A stretch of 64,000 nt of DNA from Anaerolineales bacterium UBA5797 (GTDB lineage: Bacteria > Chloroflexota > Anaerolineae > Anaerolineales > Villigracilaceae): contig DIDP01000075.1 in NCBI GenBank assembly GCA_002418205.1, positions 1-64,000 of the forward strand, in the 5' to 3' direction. Both the position numbers and the translations under genes were made by a program. Positions 15,782 through 24,940 of the stretch are shown piece by piece. Positions within the stretch are counted from its first letter, which is position 1. Each line of letters starts with the position of its first letter. Below the pieces are notes generated by a model. The model was not told the DNA's origin, searched no databases, and saw only the letters and a program-made list of their open reading frames with translations.

Positions 15782-17392
15782 TTAATCGGAATCAGATCGA
15801 AGGTCGGTGCGACGCGCACCCAGTTGCCAGAGGTTCCGGTCCATCTTTTCGGCACTATCCCAGGCGATCTCGGATGAGGCAAGCTGGTTGTCGATCCGGC
15901 TGGATAGTTGGTTGAAGACATCCTCCGTGATGCCGCGGTCGGCAAGGAGTTCGGCAAGCGCCAGCCGCTGGTATTGCAGGAACTCGCGCCAGGCGGAATC
16001 GAGCTCCTCCGCTTCGACATTCGGATGTTGTTTCAGTATTTCCTGGAGGGATTTGGTGAGTTCATCGGAATATGATTCCACCGTTTTGGTAATGATATCC
16101 CAGACATGTTTCGAGATCATGCCTTCCTTGTGGATCTTTTTGAGGTGATCGTAAGCCGCGCGGGTGGTGGAGGCGCGGGCACGCCTTAGATCGTATTCAT
16201 CACGTTCTTCCCGGCGGTGGATGATGCCGGTGCGTTTCACCAGCCAGTTCATGCTTGTGCCCTGCACCAGCAATGTGAACACCACCAGCCCGAATACCAT
16301 GGCCTGGAGTTGACCGCTGACCTCCCGTCCGATCTTCGTTGTCAATCCCAGGACCAGAGCGAGCGAAATGGCGCCGCGCAAGCCGCCCCAAAATAGAATA
16401 TGCTTCCAGCGAAACGGGAGCGTTTTGGAACGCGGAAACAACCCATAGATGACGATGAGGCGCGAGAGCAGCGCGGCAAGGATGCCCCACAGGGTAGCGC
16501 GCCAGTTATCGACCAGAAGCGGCAGATCCACGACCAGACCGATCATCAGGAAGACGAACGAGTTCGCAAGGAACGACATGAAATCCCAAAAGTTATACAC
16601 GACGATGCGGGTGGTGGAGGACATGCCGCGCGGACCGATGTTCCCGTTCACCAGTCCCGCCGCAACAACCGCCAGCACGCCGCTTACATGGATCATTTCC
16701 GCAAGGATGAACGCGCCATATGCCAGCACGAACGTGATGGCGGTCTCGATCAGGTAATCGTCCACCTTTGAGATGATGAACGACGCGACCAGCCCCAGTA
16801 CTAGTCCGATCCCCAGTCCCATGCCCGCGCTGAAAATGAATTCGCCGATTCCCTCGCGCAGATCGAAACTCCCCGTCACCGCCGCGGTAACCGCAATGTT
16901 GAAGACGACGATTGCCGTGCCGTCGTTCAACAGGCTTTCGCCTTCCAGCAGAACCTGCAGGCGTTTGGGAACGCCCAGGGAACCGAACAGCGCGATGACC
17001 GCGACCGGGTCGGTCGCTGCAATAATGGAACCGAACACGATCGCGCTGGTGATATCCATTCCCGAACCGAGATGGACGATGCCGCCAACGAGAAATGTGG
17101 TGAGCAGCACACCGACAATGGCGAGCGCCAGGATCGATGTGATATTGCGGCGGAGTTCCTTGATGGGCAGGTGGAACGCAGCTTCGAAGATCAATGGCGG
17201 TACAAAAATTCCAAGGATCAATTCCGGTTCCACTTCGATGTGGAACGGCTGGTACAGGATCGCCAGCGCCGCGCCGACGATCACAAGACCAACCGTATAA
17301 GGCATGCGCGAGCGCCGCGCGACGATTCCCACCAGCGTGGCGATCAACAATAAGGCAACTGCATACTCTTCAATGACAAATATCTCAGACAT
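15782..17392 (-). CDS. CPA1-family Na+/H+ antiporter (NhaP-like)
   Basis: A 536-residue membrane transporter. About 12 hydrophobic segments fill residues 5-400. The ion-binding signature is ATDPVAVIALFGSLGVPKRL followed by LLEGESLLNDGTAIV, typical of CPA1 exchangers (the ND pair). The last ~130 residues are charged and helical and should form a cytoplasmic regulatory tail (YDLRRARASTTRAAYDHLKK onward). Expected role: sodium or potassium extrusion coupled to proton entry for pH and salt balance. It lies six bases downstream of the methyltransferase gene on the same strand, suggesting co-transcription. Confidence 0.9.
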   Translation of the reverse strand: MSEIFVIEEYAVALLLIATLVGIVARRSRMPYTVGLVIVGAALAILYQPFHIEVEPELILGIFVPPLIFEAAFHLPIKELRRNITSILALAIVGVLLTTFLVGGIVHLGSGMDITSAIVFGSIIAATDPVAVIALFGSLGVPKRLQVLLEGESLLNDGTAIVVFNIAVTAAVTGSFDLREGIGEFIFSAGMGLGIGLVLGLVASFIISKVDDYLIETAITFVLAYGAFILAEMIHVSGVLAVVAAGLVNGNIGPRGMSSTTRIVVYNFWDFMSFLANSFVFLMIGLVVDLPLLVDNWRATLWGILAALLSRLIVIYGLFPRSKTLPFRWKHILFWGGLRGAISLALVLGLTTKIGREVSGQLQAMVFGLVVFTLLVQGTSMNWLVKRTGIIHRREERDEYDLRRARASTTRAAYDHLKKIHKEGMISKHVWDIITKTVESYSDELTKSLQEILKQHPNVEAEELDSAWREFLQYQRLALAELLADRGITEDVFNQLSSRIDNQLASSEIAWDSAEKMDRNLWQLGARRTDLRSDSD

Positions 17393-17398
17393 CTCAAC

Positions 17399-18475
17399 TC
17401 ACGATCTCTCGGTTAACTCTCTAAATTTAATTCTCAACTTGTCCAGCGGCTGGCGCTGGTCGTGTTCATCTTTATAGTACCAGACATCCCAGCCGTTCAC
17501 GGGTGCGCCGTCCATCAGCGACCGGGCAACACCATGGATCGAACCCGTCAGCCCGCCGCACTTGATATGTCCGTTTGCCAGGACTTTTGCCCGTTTGCCG
17601 TTCTTTCTGAAATACAGACTCTGCCCCGGATTCAGGAATCCGTTTTCGACCAGCGCTCCAAACGGGACCCGCGCCTGCCTCCGTTTTTCGATATGGACCG
17701 CCTCCGAATCCGCCTCCGTCACCGCGGCGATTCTTTTCCCTGCGACCTTGATATATTTTTTGTCGCGCTCGATGCCGATCCAGTTGCGTCCAAGTTTCTT
17801 TGCCACCGCGCCGGTCGTCCCTGTGCCAAAGAACGGATCGAGCACCACGTCACCGGGATTCGAAGCGGCCAGGATCACGCGGTACAACAATGCCTCCGGC
17901 TTTTGCGTGGAGTGCGCCTTCGAGCCGTTCAACTTGACTCGTTGTTTGCCTGTCGCCAGCGGGATGCGCCAGTCCGAGCGCATTTGCAGATCGTCGTTCA
18001 ACGCCTTCATCGAGTGATGGTTGAATGTGTATTTTGCGCCTTTCTTTTTCTGTGCCCAGATCATTGTCTCATGGGCATTCGTAAAACGCACCCCTCTGAA
18101 GTTGGGCATTGGATTTTCCTTGATCCAAAGAATGTCGTTCAGGATCCAAAACCCCAGGTCCTGCATGATCGCGCCGACGCGGTAAATGTTGTGATACGAC
18201 CCGATGACCCAGATCGTGCCCGTCTCTTTCAATACTCTTTTGCTTGCGGATAGCCACTCGGATGTAAATTCGTCATATTCTTTGAAACCACCGAACTTGT
18301 CCCAGCCGTCATTGACCGCGTCCACCTTTGTCATGTTGGGGCGATACAGGTCATTGCGAAGTTGCAGGTTATACGGCGGGTCGGCAAAGATCAAGTCCAC
18401 CGAATTTTCCGGCAGCGAGTTGAGAACCTCGGTGCAATCGCCTTGCAGGATTTGGCTGACGGGGAGACTGGTCAC
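17399..18475 (-). CDS. CcrM-like beta-class adenine DNA methyltransferase
   Basis: A 358-residue N6-adenine methyltransferase. The catalytic DPPY lies in VDLIFADPPYNLQL. The SAM motif DPFFGTGTTGAVAKKLGRNW lies downstream, the beta-class order. VIGSYHNIYRVGAIMQDLGF and NPMPNFRGVRFTNAHETMIW match the CcrM/HinfI group, so GANTC is the expected target (family inference). The last ~90 residues, PFGALVENGFLNPGQ to the C-terminus, look like the RAMA domain of such enzymes. No restriction endonuclease is adjacent, so it is probably an orphan used in regulation or the cell cycle. The start is GTG 18475, seven bases past TATAAT (18488-18483); a TTG at 18496 would lie upstream of the expected transcript start. 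Confidence 0.92.
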   Translation of the reverse strand: MTSLPVSQILQGDCTEVLNSLPENSVDLIFADPPYNLQLRNDLYRPNMTKVDAVNDGWDKFGGFKEYDEFTSEWLSASKRVLKETGTIWVIGSYHNIYRVGAIMQDLGFWILNDILWIKENPMPNFRGVRFTNAHETMIWAQKKKGAKYTFNHHSMKALNDDLQMRSDWRIPLATGKQRVKLNGSKAHSTQKPEALLYRVILAASNPGDVVLDPFFGTGTTGAVAKKLGRNWIGIERDKKYIKVAGKRIAAVTEADSEAVHIEKRRQARVPFGALVENGFLNPGQSLYFRKNGKRAKVLANGHIKCGGLTGSIHGVARSLMDGAPVNGWDVWYYKDEHDQRQPLDKLRIKFRELTERS

Positions 18476-18482
18476 GAGGGAA

Positions 18483-18488
18483 ATTATA
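18483..18488 (-). promoter_or_regulatory. Putative leaderless -10 box for the ccrM-like gene
   Basis: TATAAT on the minus strand, seven bases before GTG 18475. Confidence 0.55.
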
Positions 18489-18589
18489 CCTTTCAACAGG
18501 TCAGGGCATTCGGAATTTTTGATGAATTTTGCTTATTGACAATGACCTTTGGATCATTAGAATGTTGGTTGAAAGCAACGGAGGTTTTT

Positions 18590-19633
18590 ATGCCACTGAA
18601 AATCACAAACTGGAATATCGAACACGCGGAAAAGCTCCTTGTGAACAATCCATCAGCCAAAATACTCGACCGCCGCAGACGGATTCTCGAAACGCTGGAA
18701 GAGATCACCCCTGACATCCTTTGCATTCAGGAAGGACCGGATGGGGAACAAACCATCGAAGAGTTTTGCACGCAGGTGCTGAATAACGAATGGATTCCGG
18801 TCCTGTTGCGCCAGCCGGGGGAACCGCTGGGTGCGCGTGATTCGGAATATCAAATGAAGGGGAACCAGTGGGTCTGGTTTCTCGTCAAGCCGGGGTTGAA
18901 GAACAGGTGCAAACTGCAATCCCCGACCGTGTGGCAGTCCTTTGTGGGTGCGAAGACCTGGACGACATTCCTGTGGGGGGAAGAGACGCCAACACTCCAT
19001 TCACATTTTCGACATCCTCAGGTGCTTCTTTTCGATGTCGGCAACGGCCGTCAGATCGAGATCATCGGGGTGCATCTCAAATCAAAGATCAGCCTGAAGC
19101 CCATCCTGCGCGATGCCAACGGTAATCTGACGGGCGAGTTCCTGAGGGAGTCGCTCCAGGCCAGAATAAAACTCGCCACCGAAGCCCGGAATGTCCGTCA
19201 ATATGTGGAGGTCAAATTCAAACAGGTGGCAAACCCCGGTTTGATCGTGATGGGTGATTGCAACGATGGTCCCGGCATCGATGAGTTCGAGAACAAATAT
19301 CTGTTCTTCGATTTGATCACGAACATCCAGGGCGATGTGTTGATCTCTGAAAAATTCTTCAACCATGCCCTCTTCGATTTTCCCGACGACTTGAGTTGGT
19401 CAGCCAAATTCGCGGATAAAGTGTTGGGGATCCCGGAAAGCCAGAACCCTCTATTGCTCGACCACATCCTCCTCAGTCAGCCATTATGCCGCGGGGATTT
19501 GCCTTTGCAGGTGAACGCACACGCCGGTCTGGTGGAGCATGAGGCTTACGAACGGCATAACGTTGGAGCGAACTCAAGCACCAGGTCCAGTGACCATCGT
19601 CCGGTTTCGTGCAGATTGGATGACAACCCTTAA
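18590..19633 (+). CDS. Endonuclease/exonuclease/phosphatase-family protein
   Basis: A 347-residue member of the DNase I-like metal-dependent phosphodiesterase fold. It starts at once with the first strand, KITNWNIEHAEK, followed by the metal-binding Glu in PDILCIQEGP, EIIGVHLKSKI mid-protein, LIVMGDCNDGPG with its catalytic Asp and Asn, and the final SSDHRPVSCRL His. All key residues appear present. No signal peptide, so it is probably cytoplasmic; the substrate (DNA, phosphoinositide-like or other) cannot be told. GGAGG five bases before ATG 18590 decides the start. The longer open frame upstream overlaps the divergent methyltransferase gene. Confidence 0.88.
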   Translation: MPLKITNWNIEHAEKLLVNNPSAKILDRRRRILETLEEITPDILCIQEGPDGEQTIEEFCTQVLNNEWIPVLLRQPGEPLGARDSEYQMKGNQWVWFLVKPGLKNRCKLQSPTVWQSFVGAKTWTTFLWGEETPTLHSHFRHPQVLLFDVGNGRQIEIIGVHLKSKISLKPILRDANGNLTGEFLRESLQARIKLATEARNVRQYVEVKFKQVANPGLIVMGDCNDGPGIDEFENKYLFFDLITNIQGDVLISEKFFNHALFDFPDDLSWSAKFADKVLGIPESQNPLLLDHILLSQPLCRGDLPLQVNAHAGLVEHEAYERHNVGANSSTRSSDHRPVSCRLDDNP

Positions 19634-19691
19634 ATATTGGATTTGTTGATTCCGCCAATGCGATTAGGCGAACCGAGGCTGAGGGGAGACG

Positions 19692-20723
19692 CTAACGCAT
19701 CTGAAGTACGATCTTGCCGAATTGCTCGCCGCGCTCATATCTGGCGTAGGCATCTGCGGCTTGTTCCAGCGGAAAGACCGAATCAATGACCGGGTCCAGC
19801 GTTCCATCGAAGACAAGCTCCATCACCTCGCGGAAATCGGTCAGGCTGCCCATCGTCGAACCGATGTGAGTCTGTTCGTTCCAGAACAGGAGCGAGAGAT
19901 TGGTGATGGCTTCGCGCCCCGTTGTGCGCCCGTACGTCACGATGCGCCCGCCCTTGCGCAGGATCTTCTGTGCTCCGCTCCAGGTTGCCGCGCCAACATT
20001 TTCGATAACGAGATCAACCCCACGTCCACGCGTGAGGCGGTGCACTTCGTCAAACGGATCGGACGTTTTGCGATTCACAACAAAGTCCGCGCCGAGGCTT
20101 TGGGCTTTATCCATTTTTTCTTCGGATGAGGTGACGGCAAAGACGCGCGCCCCGAGCATTTTACTGATCTGGATCGCCGCAACTGCCACCCCGCCGCTTG
20201 CTCCCAATATCAAAACATCTTCCCCTTTTTGCAGTTTGGCGCGTTTGGTGACCGCGCGCCAGGCGGTCTGATATGCCAGTGGAGCCGCCGCCGCTTTGAC
20301 AAAATCGAAACCTTCCGGCATGCGCATGAGTTTATCGACGTTCGCCGCGACAAATTCGGCATTGCCGCCGTTGCCGCCCGAGCCGAGGATATCGTAATCG
20401 TCACATTGACTGACCTCGCCTTCGAGACAGCGCTCACATCTGCCGCACGAAAGCGACGGGTTGACCACCACTGCTTCGCCCACCGACCAGCCGGTGACGT
20501 CGGGCGCGAGACGCTCGATCACGCCTGACATATCCGAGCCTGTCCACATGGGGAAGTGATAGCTCTCGTCAACAGGACCATGCAGCGCCCAAAGCTCCAG
20601 ATGGTTGAACGCACTGGCATGCACACGGATGAGCGCCTGCCCCGCTCCGATCTGCGGCTCGGGTACCTCTTCGATCTTTATCTGGGATGCATCTCCGCAT
20701 TGGTGGAATACGGCGGCTCTCAT
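19692..20723 (-). CDS. Zinc-type alcohol dehydrogenase / quinone oxidoreductase (MDR family)
   Basis: A 343-residue medium-chain dehydrogenase/reductase. The GroES-like N-terminal half has the structural zinc ligands CGRCERCLEGEVSQC. The usual GHE of the catalytic zinc site is replaced by WTGSDMSGVI, so this enzyme probably lacks catalytic zinc and acts more like a quinone oxidoreductase. The Rossmann motif is ILGASGGVAVAAIQISKMLGA, followed by VVNRKTSDPFDEV. The start MRAAVFHQ (20723) is where the family begins. Nothing adjacent indicates the substrate. It is on the same strand as the membrane protein upstream, 63 bases away. Confidence 0.88.
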   Translation of the reverse strand: MRAAVFHQCGDASQIKIEEVPEPQIGAGQALIRVHASAFNHLELWALHGPVDESYHFPMWTGSDMSGVIERLAPDVTGWSVGEAVVVNPSLSCGRCERCLEGEVSQCDDYDILGSGGNGGNAEFVAANVDKLMRMPEGFDFVKAAAAPLAYQTAWRAVTKRAKLQKGEDVLILGASGGVAVAAIQISKMLGARVFAVTSSEEKMDKAQSLGADFVVNRKTSDPFDEVHRLTRGRGVDLVIENVGAATWSGAQKILRKGGRIVTYGRTTGREAITNLSLLFWNEQTHIGSTMGSLTDFREVMELVFDGTLDPVIDSVFPLEQAADAYARYERGEQFGKIVLQMR

Positions 20724-20786
20724 GCTTCGAGGCTTTCTGCAAAGTTCTTCGGTAAACGCCAACAAAGTGAGTTGTGCATGTGAATT

Positions 20787-22430
20787 TTATTCCTCCAATA
20801 TTTCCGAGTGGATAAAGAACCACTTTGAATATTCCACGTGCCAGGAACGGGGTACGTTGACCGAACCAACGGAGTACAAATAGTCCGGCAGGTCGGATCC
20901 GTTGCCGGGCCAGATCACCAGATCCCAGTCTATCTCTGTGATTTTTATGACCGGAACAGCGGTGTTCAGTTCAATGTTCGAATCCCAGATGGCATATTGA
21001 TTTGGGCAGATCTCCGAGAGTTCCTCCTTGAAGTATCCGGTCCAATTGCTGGCGTGTAACAAGCCCGCACACTTCAACGGGACCGAGAAGGCATACACGA
21101 CAACAACCTCCTCCTCCGGCACACCGGTCTGACGGGAAATTTTATTTACGGCTTTTGTTTTCGCGGCCTGGGCTTTTTCTTCCACGAGAGCACGTTTGTC
21201 GATCTCCGCGAATTGGGAGGGCAACGACAGAAAAACTCCCGCGATGGCAAGGAGGAACAGCAGGGTAACCATCTTCCCAACCCGCCAGTTTGTGGTTTCG
21301 ATGAGTTTCAATACAAGGAAGATTAGAACCGGGAGTGACGCTGCCAGGGACAGGGAATAGCGTAACTTTATGGTCGCCTTGACCATCAATAGCAGTACGA
21401 GTGCAATGTGAAACAGGAGACCGACCGTCATCGCGAAATCGCCTGCTTCCAATTGCGGTCTGGCATTCCTTCTGAACCAGGCAAAAATGCCGAGCGTAAG
21501 CAGGACGAAAACAAGGATGGAAATCATCGGGCGGATCGTTGCCCACCAGAAAGCCATGCCTGCGAGGACCATGGAGAAGGAAAATATCCCGCTTTCTCCG
21601 GAACCATAAATTCCCTGGTGCATAACGATCTCCCCAAGCCAGTTCATAAAGCGGGGGAGTTCCCTGTGAATGGGGATTAACATCGATGTGATGCCGAGGA
21701 CCCCGCCGACCGCGGTCCACGCGCCCGCGGTCAATGCCCGCATGAAACCCTTTCCAAGCCGGAGCGTAAATAGTGCGACGATGAAAATTCCGCTGACCAG
21801 CCAGGCAAGAAAATACATTTGAGCGGTTGCGAAGACCCCGCAGGCGAATCCCATTGCGATCAATTTTCCAGGCTTGATCTCTTGCGACTTTCGCAGTTCT
21901 CGATATATCCAAACCAGCAGAAGGGTTCCGATGGGAAAATTCAGGGAGTTGTGCGACCACAGGGTCAGGGATTGGTAACTGTAGGGGTGGAGCGCAAAGA
22001 ACAGCAGGCTCACAGAAATTGCGCTGATGACACGGTTCTGCTTGAGCGCCGATGTGACTGTTTTGTAGAACACCACCGCGCAAAAAACATTTGCCGCCAG
22101 CAGGAAGACATGGGCCATCAGGAAGAACGCACCCGGTCTGGCAAGGAAAAAGTTTACAAACGCGTCCCGGCTTTCAAAAAAGGGATACGTCACTGCCAGC
22201 AACAACGACCCGATCACCTGAACGGGTGTGCCGGGATGGTCCACGTATTCGTAGGATTTTCCGATAAATACTGAGAGCGAGTCGATGAAATATAAAGCGG
22301 CCGGGTCGGCGTTGAACCAGTAACTTGGATGCAGTGTCCAGTAAGCCCAATAGATCACGATTGGAATTGGAACAAAAACAGCCCCCAGCGTCTCCTGGTT
22401 TTTTGTAATGAAGTCCCTGATCGTTGTCAT
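20787..22430 (-). CDS. Multi-spanning membrane protein, PMT/ArnT-type glycosyltransferase-like
   Basis: A 547-residue protein with roughly 10-11 hydrophobic segments and a hydrophilic C-terminal part (about 430-547). The N-terminal region WFNADPAALYFIDSL, then EYVDHPGTPVQ, carries an Asp in the first outer loop, as in GT-C glycosyltransferases (PMT/ArnT). That is the basis for the call; the donor and acceptor are unknown. Its ATG overlaps the TGA of the FAD-subunit gene (ATGA at 22430-22427), so it should be translationally coupled to it, an odd partner. The C-terminal portion includes a possible coiled stretch (EEKAQAAKTKAVNKI). Confidence 0.65.
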   Translation of the reverse strand: MTTIRDFITKNQETLGAVFVPIPIVIYWAYWTLHPSYWFNADPAALYFIDSLSVFIGKSYEYVDHPGTPVQVIGSLLLAVTYPFFESRDAFVNFFLARPGAFFLMAHVFLLAANVFCAVVFYKTVTSALKQNRVISAISVSLLFFALHPYSYQSLTLWSHNSLNFPIGTLLLVWIYRELRKSQEIKPGKLIAMGFACGVFATAQMYFLAWLVSGIFIVALFTLRLGKGFMRALTAGAWTAVGGVLGITSMLIPIHRELPRFMNWLGEIVMHQGIYGSGESGIFSFSMVLAGMAFWWATIRPMISILVFVLLTLGIFAWFRRNARPQLEAGDFAMTVGLLFHIALVLLLMVKATIKLRYSLSLAASLPVLIFLVLKLIETTNWRVGKMVTLLFLLAIAGVFLSLPSQFAEIDKRALVEEKAQAAKTKAVNKISRQTGVPEEEVVVVYAFSVPLKCAGLLHASNWTGYFKEELSEICPNQYAIWDSNIELNTAVPVIKITEIDWDLVIWPGNGSDLPDYLYSVGSVNVPRSWHVEYSKWFFIHSEILEE

Positions 22431-23224
22431 TGATCCTGGTTCAGTGACTCCAGGCACCTCTTTGCCAGCGTCGCAGCGACATCCATGCGGTAATCCGCGG
22501 ATGCCCACTCATCCGTCGCTTCGTGGAAGGCGTTCCTGGCGGCGGTTTGTGCTGAGCGGAGGACTGCGTCCGAAGACGAAGCGTCCACGCCCTCGGTTTC
22601 GGTCCCATCCATTGCCAGCATGGGACTCTTGCCATAGCCGCCGAGCGCGAGCCGTGTGCGCCCTGAGTTCCATTGCGCAAGCGCGGCGCAGACGATGGGC
22701 TTGTCGGTGGGGGTCCGCGCGACAGATTCAAAGGCGAGTTTTACGTTGAGGGGAATGACGATCTTGGTGATGAGCTTGCCGCGCACCTGTTCGCGCAATG
22801 GCAAAAAATCTCCAATATTGAGCGTTTCTTCGGGCGACTGCTTACTGTTCAATGTGATCTTCGCGTCCATTGCCAGCAGCATGCCCGCGAAAGTGGAACG
22901 CCCATCGCAGGCGACCAGCGTCCCTGCAACGGTGGCGGCGTTGCGGATGTTCAACGGCGCTTCGAGTTTGATCGCAGTTTTCAAGGGGGGCGGAAAATGT
23001 TCGGATTCAAGCAATGCCTGAAGAGTGAGCGATGCGCCGAGTTCGAGGGTGTTTCCGGTCTTGGTGAGCGTATCCAGGCCCAGGGCTTGCAGGTCGGCGA
23101 CTTCAACGGAATCAGATGTCGGTCTGGAAAGAAGCGTGCCGCCGCCGAGGGGCAGGATGTTCGGTTGAGCAAGAAGGGTCAGGGCTTCGTCAAGGGTTTT
23201 GGGGCGATGGTAGGCGGTGATCAT
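22427..23224 (-). CDS. FAD-binding subunit of a xanthine-dehydrogenase-family enzyme
   Basis: A 265-residue medium-subunit homologue. AYHRPKTLDEALTLLAQ at the start, the FAD pyrophosphate loop LPLGGGTLLSRP, then IRNAATVAGTLVACDGRSTF mid-protein and the CO_deh_flav_C-like last ~90 residues fit the FAD_binding_5 family. It would pass electrons from the Fe-S clusters to an acceptor. It is separated by 10 kb from the fused Fe-S/Mo protein (9739-12768), which lacks a FAD domain and is its likely partner. AAGGAG six bases before ATG 23224 sets the start. The stop overlaps the start of the membrane protein downstream. Confidence 0.85.
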   Translation of the reverse strand: MITAYHRPKTLDEALTLLAQPNILPLGGGTLLSRPTSDSVEVADLQALGLDTLTKTGNTLELGASLTLQALLESEHFPPPLKTAIKLEAPLNIRNAATVAGTLVACDGRSTFAGMLLAMDAKITLNSKQSPEETLNIGDFLPLREQVRGKLITKIVIPLNVKLAFESVARTPTDKPIVCAALAQWNSGRTRLALGGYGKSPMLAMDGTETEGVDASSSDAVLRSAQTAARNAFHEATDEWASADYRMDVAATLAKRCLESLNQDQ

Positions 23225-23272
23225 GTGTTTCTCCTTGTTGCGAATCAATTATACCCACCAATCAATTGAGAA

Positions 23273-23746
23273 TCATTCCGGGTATATCTTCCATCCGAGT
23301 TCGCTTAATCTCGATGCGTCGAATTGTTCTTCGGGGACATTGATCAGCAGGGTGCTGCCCTCGGCGAGCAATTCATCCGTCTCTGCGTCATAGATCCCTG
23401 CCCAGGCTTCGGCGGAGCGCGATTTCGTTTTTCCCGCCCTGCCGATGATCTTCAAGGGTCTGCCGATGGGTATATTTTTGCGGTACTTTACTTCGAGCTT
23501 TGCCGTGAACATGAAGCGCGGGTTCAGCGGATCACTGCCCATGTGGGCGCGTCCGCTCAATTCGTCGATGATGGCGGCAACGATCCCGCCGTGCAACACG
23601 CCGGGATATCCCTGGAAATTATCCGGCGCGGTGTAGGTCGATTCCACAATGCCCGGTTCGGTCTCGTAAATATGCAAATGCAAGCCAACGGGATTTTCCA
23701 GCCCGCAGATCAGGCACATTTTTGAATTGGGTTGTTTTGTCTTCAT
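23273..23746 (-). CDS. PaaI/YbgC-type hotdog thioesterase
   Basis: A 157-residue single hotdog domain. The N-terminus has two nearby cysteines (MCLICGLENPVGL), common in one PaaI-like subgroup. The catalytic-helix region is GYPGVLHGGIVAAIIDELSG, with the HGG turn and the acidic residue of acyl-CoA thioesterases. The acyl-CoA substrate is unknown. The start is 18 bases from the divergent galactokinase start, with a TACAAT box eight bases upstream and no room for a Shine-Dalgarno leader, suggesting a leaderless mRNA. Confidence 0.85.
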   Translation of the reverse strand: MKTKQPNSKMCLICGLENPVGLHLHIYETEPGIVESTYTAPDNFQGYPGVLHGGIVAAIIDELSGRAHMGSDPLNPRFMFTAKLEVKYRKNIPIGRPLKIIGRAGKTKSRSAEAWAGIYDAETDELLAEGSTLLINVPEEQFDASRLSELGWKIYPE

Positions 23747-23750
23747 GGAT

Positions 23751-23760
23751 TAAAATTGTA
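23751..23760. promoter_or_regulatory. Overlapping divergent -10 boxes for galK and the thioesterase
   Basis: TAAAAT on the plus strand (23751-23756) and TACAAT on the minus strand (23760-23755) overlap by two bases. Each lies exactly eight bases before its start codon. Confidence 0.5.
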
Positions 23761-23764
23761 ACCG

Positions 23765-24931
23765 ATGAACCTTCAAGAGCATACCGCCCGGATCTTTCGT
23801 GAGACTTTCAATGAGGAACCTGCGTTCGTTGTCCGTGCGCCGGGACGCGTGAACCTGCTCGGTGAGCACGTGGACTACAACGACGGATTCGTCCTGCCGG
23901 CGGCGATCGACCGCGCGGTATGGATCGCCGGCTTGCCGACGGAGGCGCCTCATTCCACCCTTCTGGCTGTGGATTTGTCCGAGCGCGTTTCCTTTTCATC
24001 CGAAACGATCGCTGCCAAAACCGACCTCGCTGGACAGCCCCTGCCGCATTGGGCGGAATATCCCGCGGGTGTTGCCTGGGCATTGAACGCGGCTGGATTC
24101 GAGACTCCGGCGCTCAACGCGGTCTTCGCATCGGATGTGCCGCGCGGCGCGGGGTTAAGTTCGTCCGCCGCGGTGGAGATGGGATTCCTTTCCGCGTGGC
24201 AGGCTTCGGCGGGGTGGGAGGCGGATGGGATGACGCGCGCCAGGATCGGTCAACGGGCGGAGAATGAATACGTCGGTGTGAATTGCGGCATCATGGATCA
24301 GTTCGCGTCGGCGTGTGGGCAACGCAACCATGCGCTGTTCCTCGATTGCCGGTCGTTGGAATGGCAGACCGTCCCTCTGCCAAAGGATGCGGCGATCGTG
24401 ATCGCGGATACGACGGTGAGACGTTCGCTCTCGACCAGCGCCTATAACGACCGGCGCGCCGCCTGTGAGGAAGCGGCGCGTTTGCTGGGCGTTAAATCCC
24501 TGCGCGATGTGAGCGTGGAGATGTTCCATCGGAATCGAGGAAAACTTCCAGCAATGGTTGCGCGGCGCGCACAACATGTTGTGGAGGAGATCCAGCGTAC
24601 GGAACAATCGGTCTTTTTGTTGAAACAGGGCAACGCGAAAGCTTTTGGCCGGTTGATGAACGAGTGCCATGCGAGTCTCAGGGATTTGTACGAGGTCTCC
24701 TGTCCGGAGTTGGATGCAATGGTCGAGATCGCCCAGTCCCTGCCGGGTTGTCGTGGGGCGCGCCTGACCGGAGCAGGATTCGGCGGATGCACGGTCAACC
24801 TGGTCGATATCGAAAAAGCGGCCGGGTTCACGCAGAAACTCGCGGTTGCGTATGAGCGCCGAACCAATCGGCAGGCGAAAATATATATCTGTCAGGCCGA
24901 AGAGGGTGCGGGGGTTGTGGAGCGCAGATAA
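23765..24931 (+). CDS. galK: Galactokinase
   Basis: A 388-residue GHMP kinase that phosphorylates galactose with ATP (Leloir pathway). The family signature VRAPGRVNLLGEHVDYNDGF near residue 25 contains the sugar-binding GEHxDY. The ATP loop is VPRGAGLSSSAAVEMG. The catalytic Asp lies in GVNCGIMDQFASACG, and motif 3 is GARLTGAGFGGCTVNLV. The length matches bacterial GalK. No galT, galE or transporter gene is near. The ATG follows a TAAAAT box by eight bases, so a leaderless message is likely. The gene ends nine bases from the convergent kinase gene. Confidence 0.95.
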   Translation: MNLQEHTARIFRETFNEEPAFVVRAPGRVNLLGEHVDYNDGFVLPAAIDRAVWIAGLPTEAPHSTLLAVDLSERVSFSSETIAAKTDLAGQPLPHWAEYPAGVAWALNAAGFETPALNAVFASDVPRGAGLSSSAAVEMGFLSAWQASAGWEADGMTRARIGQRAENEYVGVNCGIMDQFASACGQRNHALFLDCRSLEWQTVPLPKDAAIVIADTTVRRSLSTSAYNDRRAACEEAARLLGVKSLRDVSVEMFHRNRGKLPAMVARRAQHVVEEIQRTEQSVFLLKQGNAKAFGRLMNECHASLRDLYEVSCPELDAMVEIAQSLPGCRGARLTGAGFGGCTVNLVDIEKAAGFTQKLAVAYERRTNRQAKIYICQAEEGAGVVERR

Positions 24932-24940
24932 GGTCTGGTT

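Noticed and set aside
15739..16020. A longer M16C protease N-terminus
   Set aside because: The extension overlaps the antiporter gene in another frame. ATG 15738 has AGGAG at the right distance and the family begins there.
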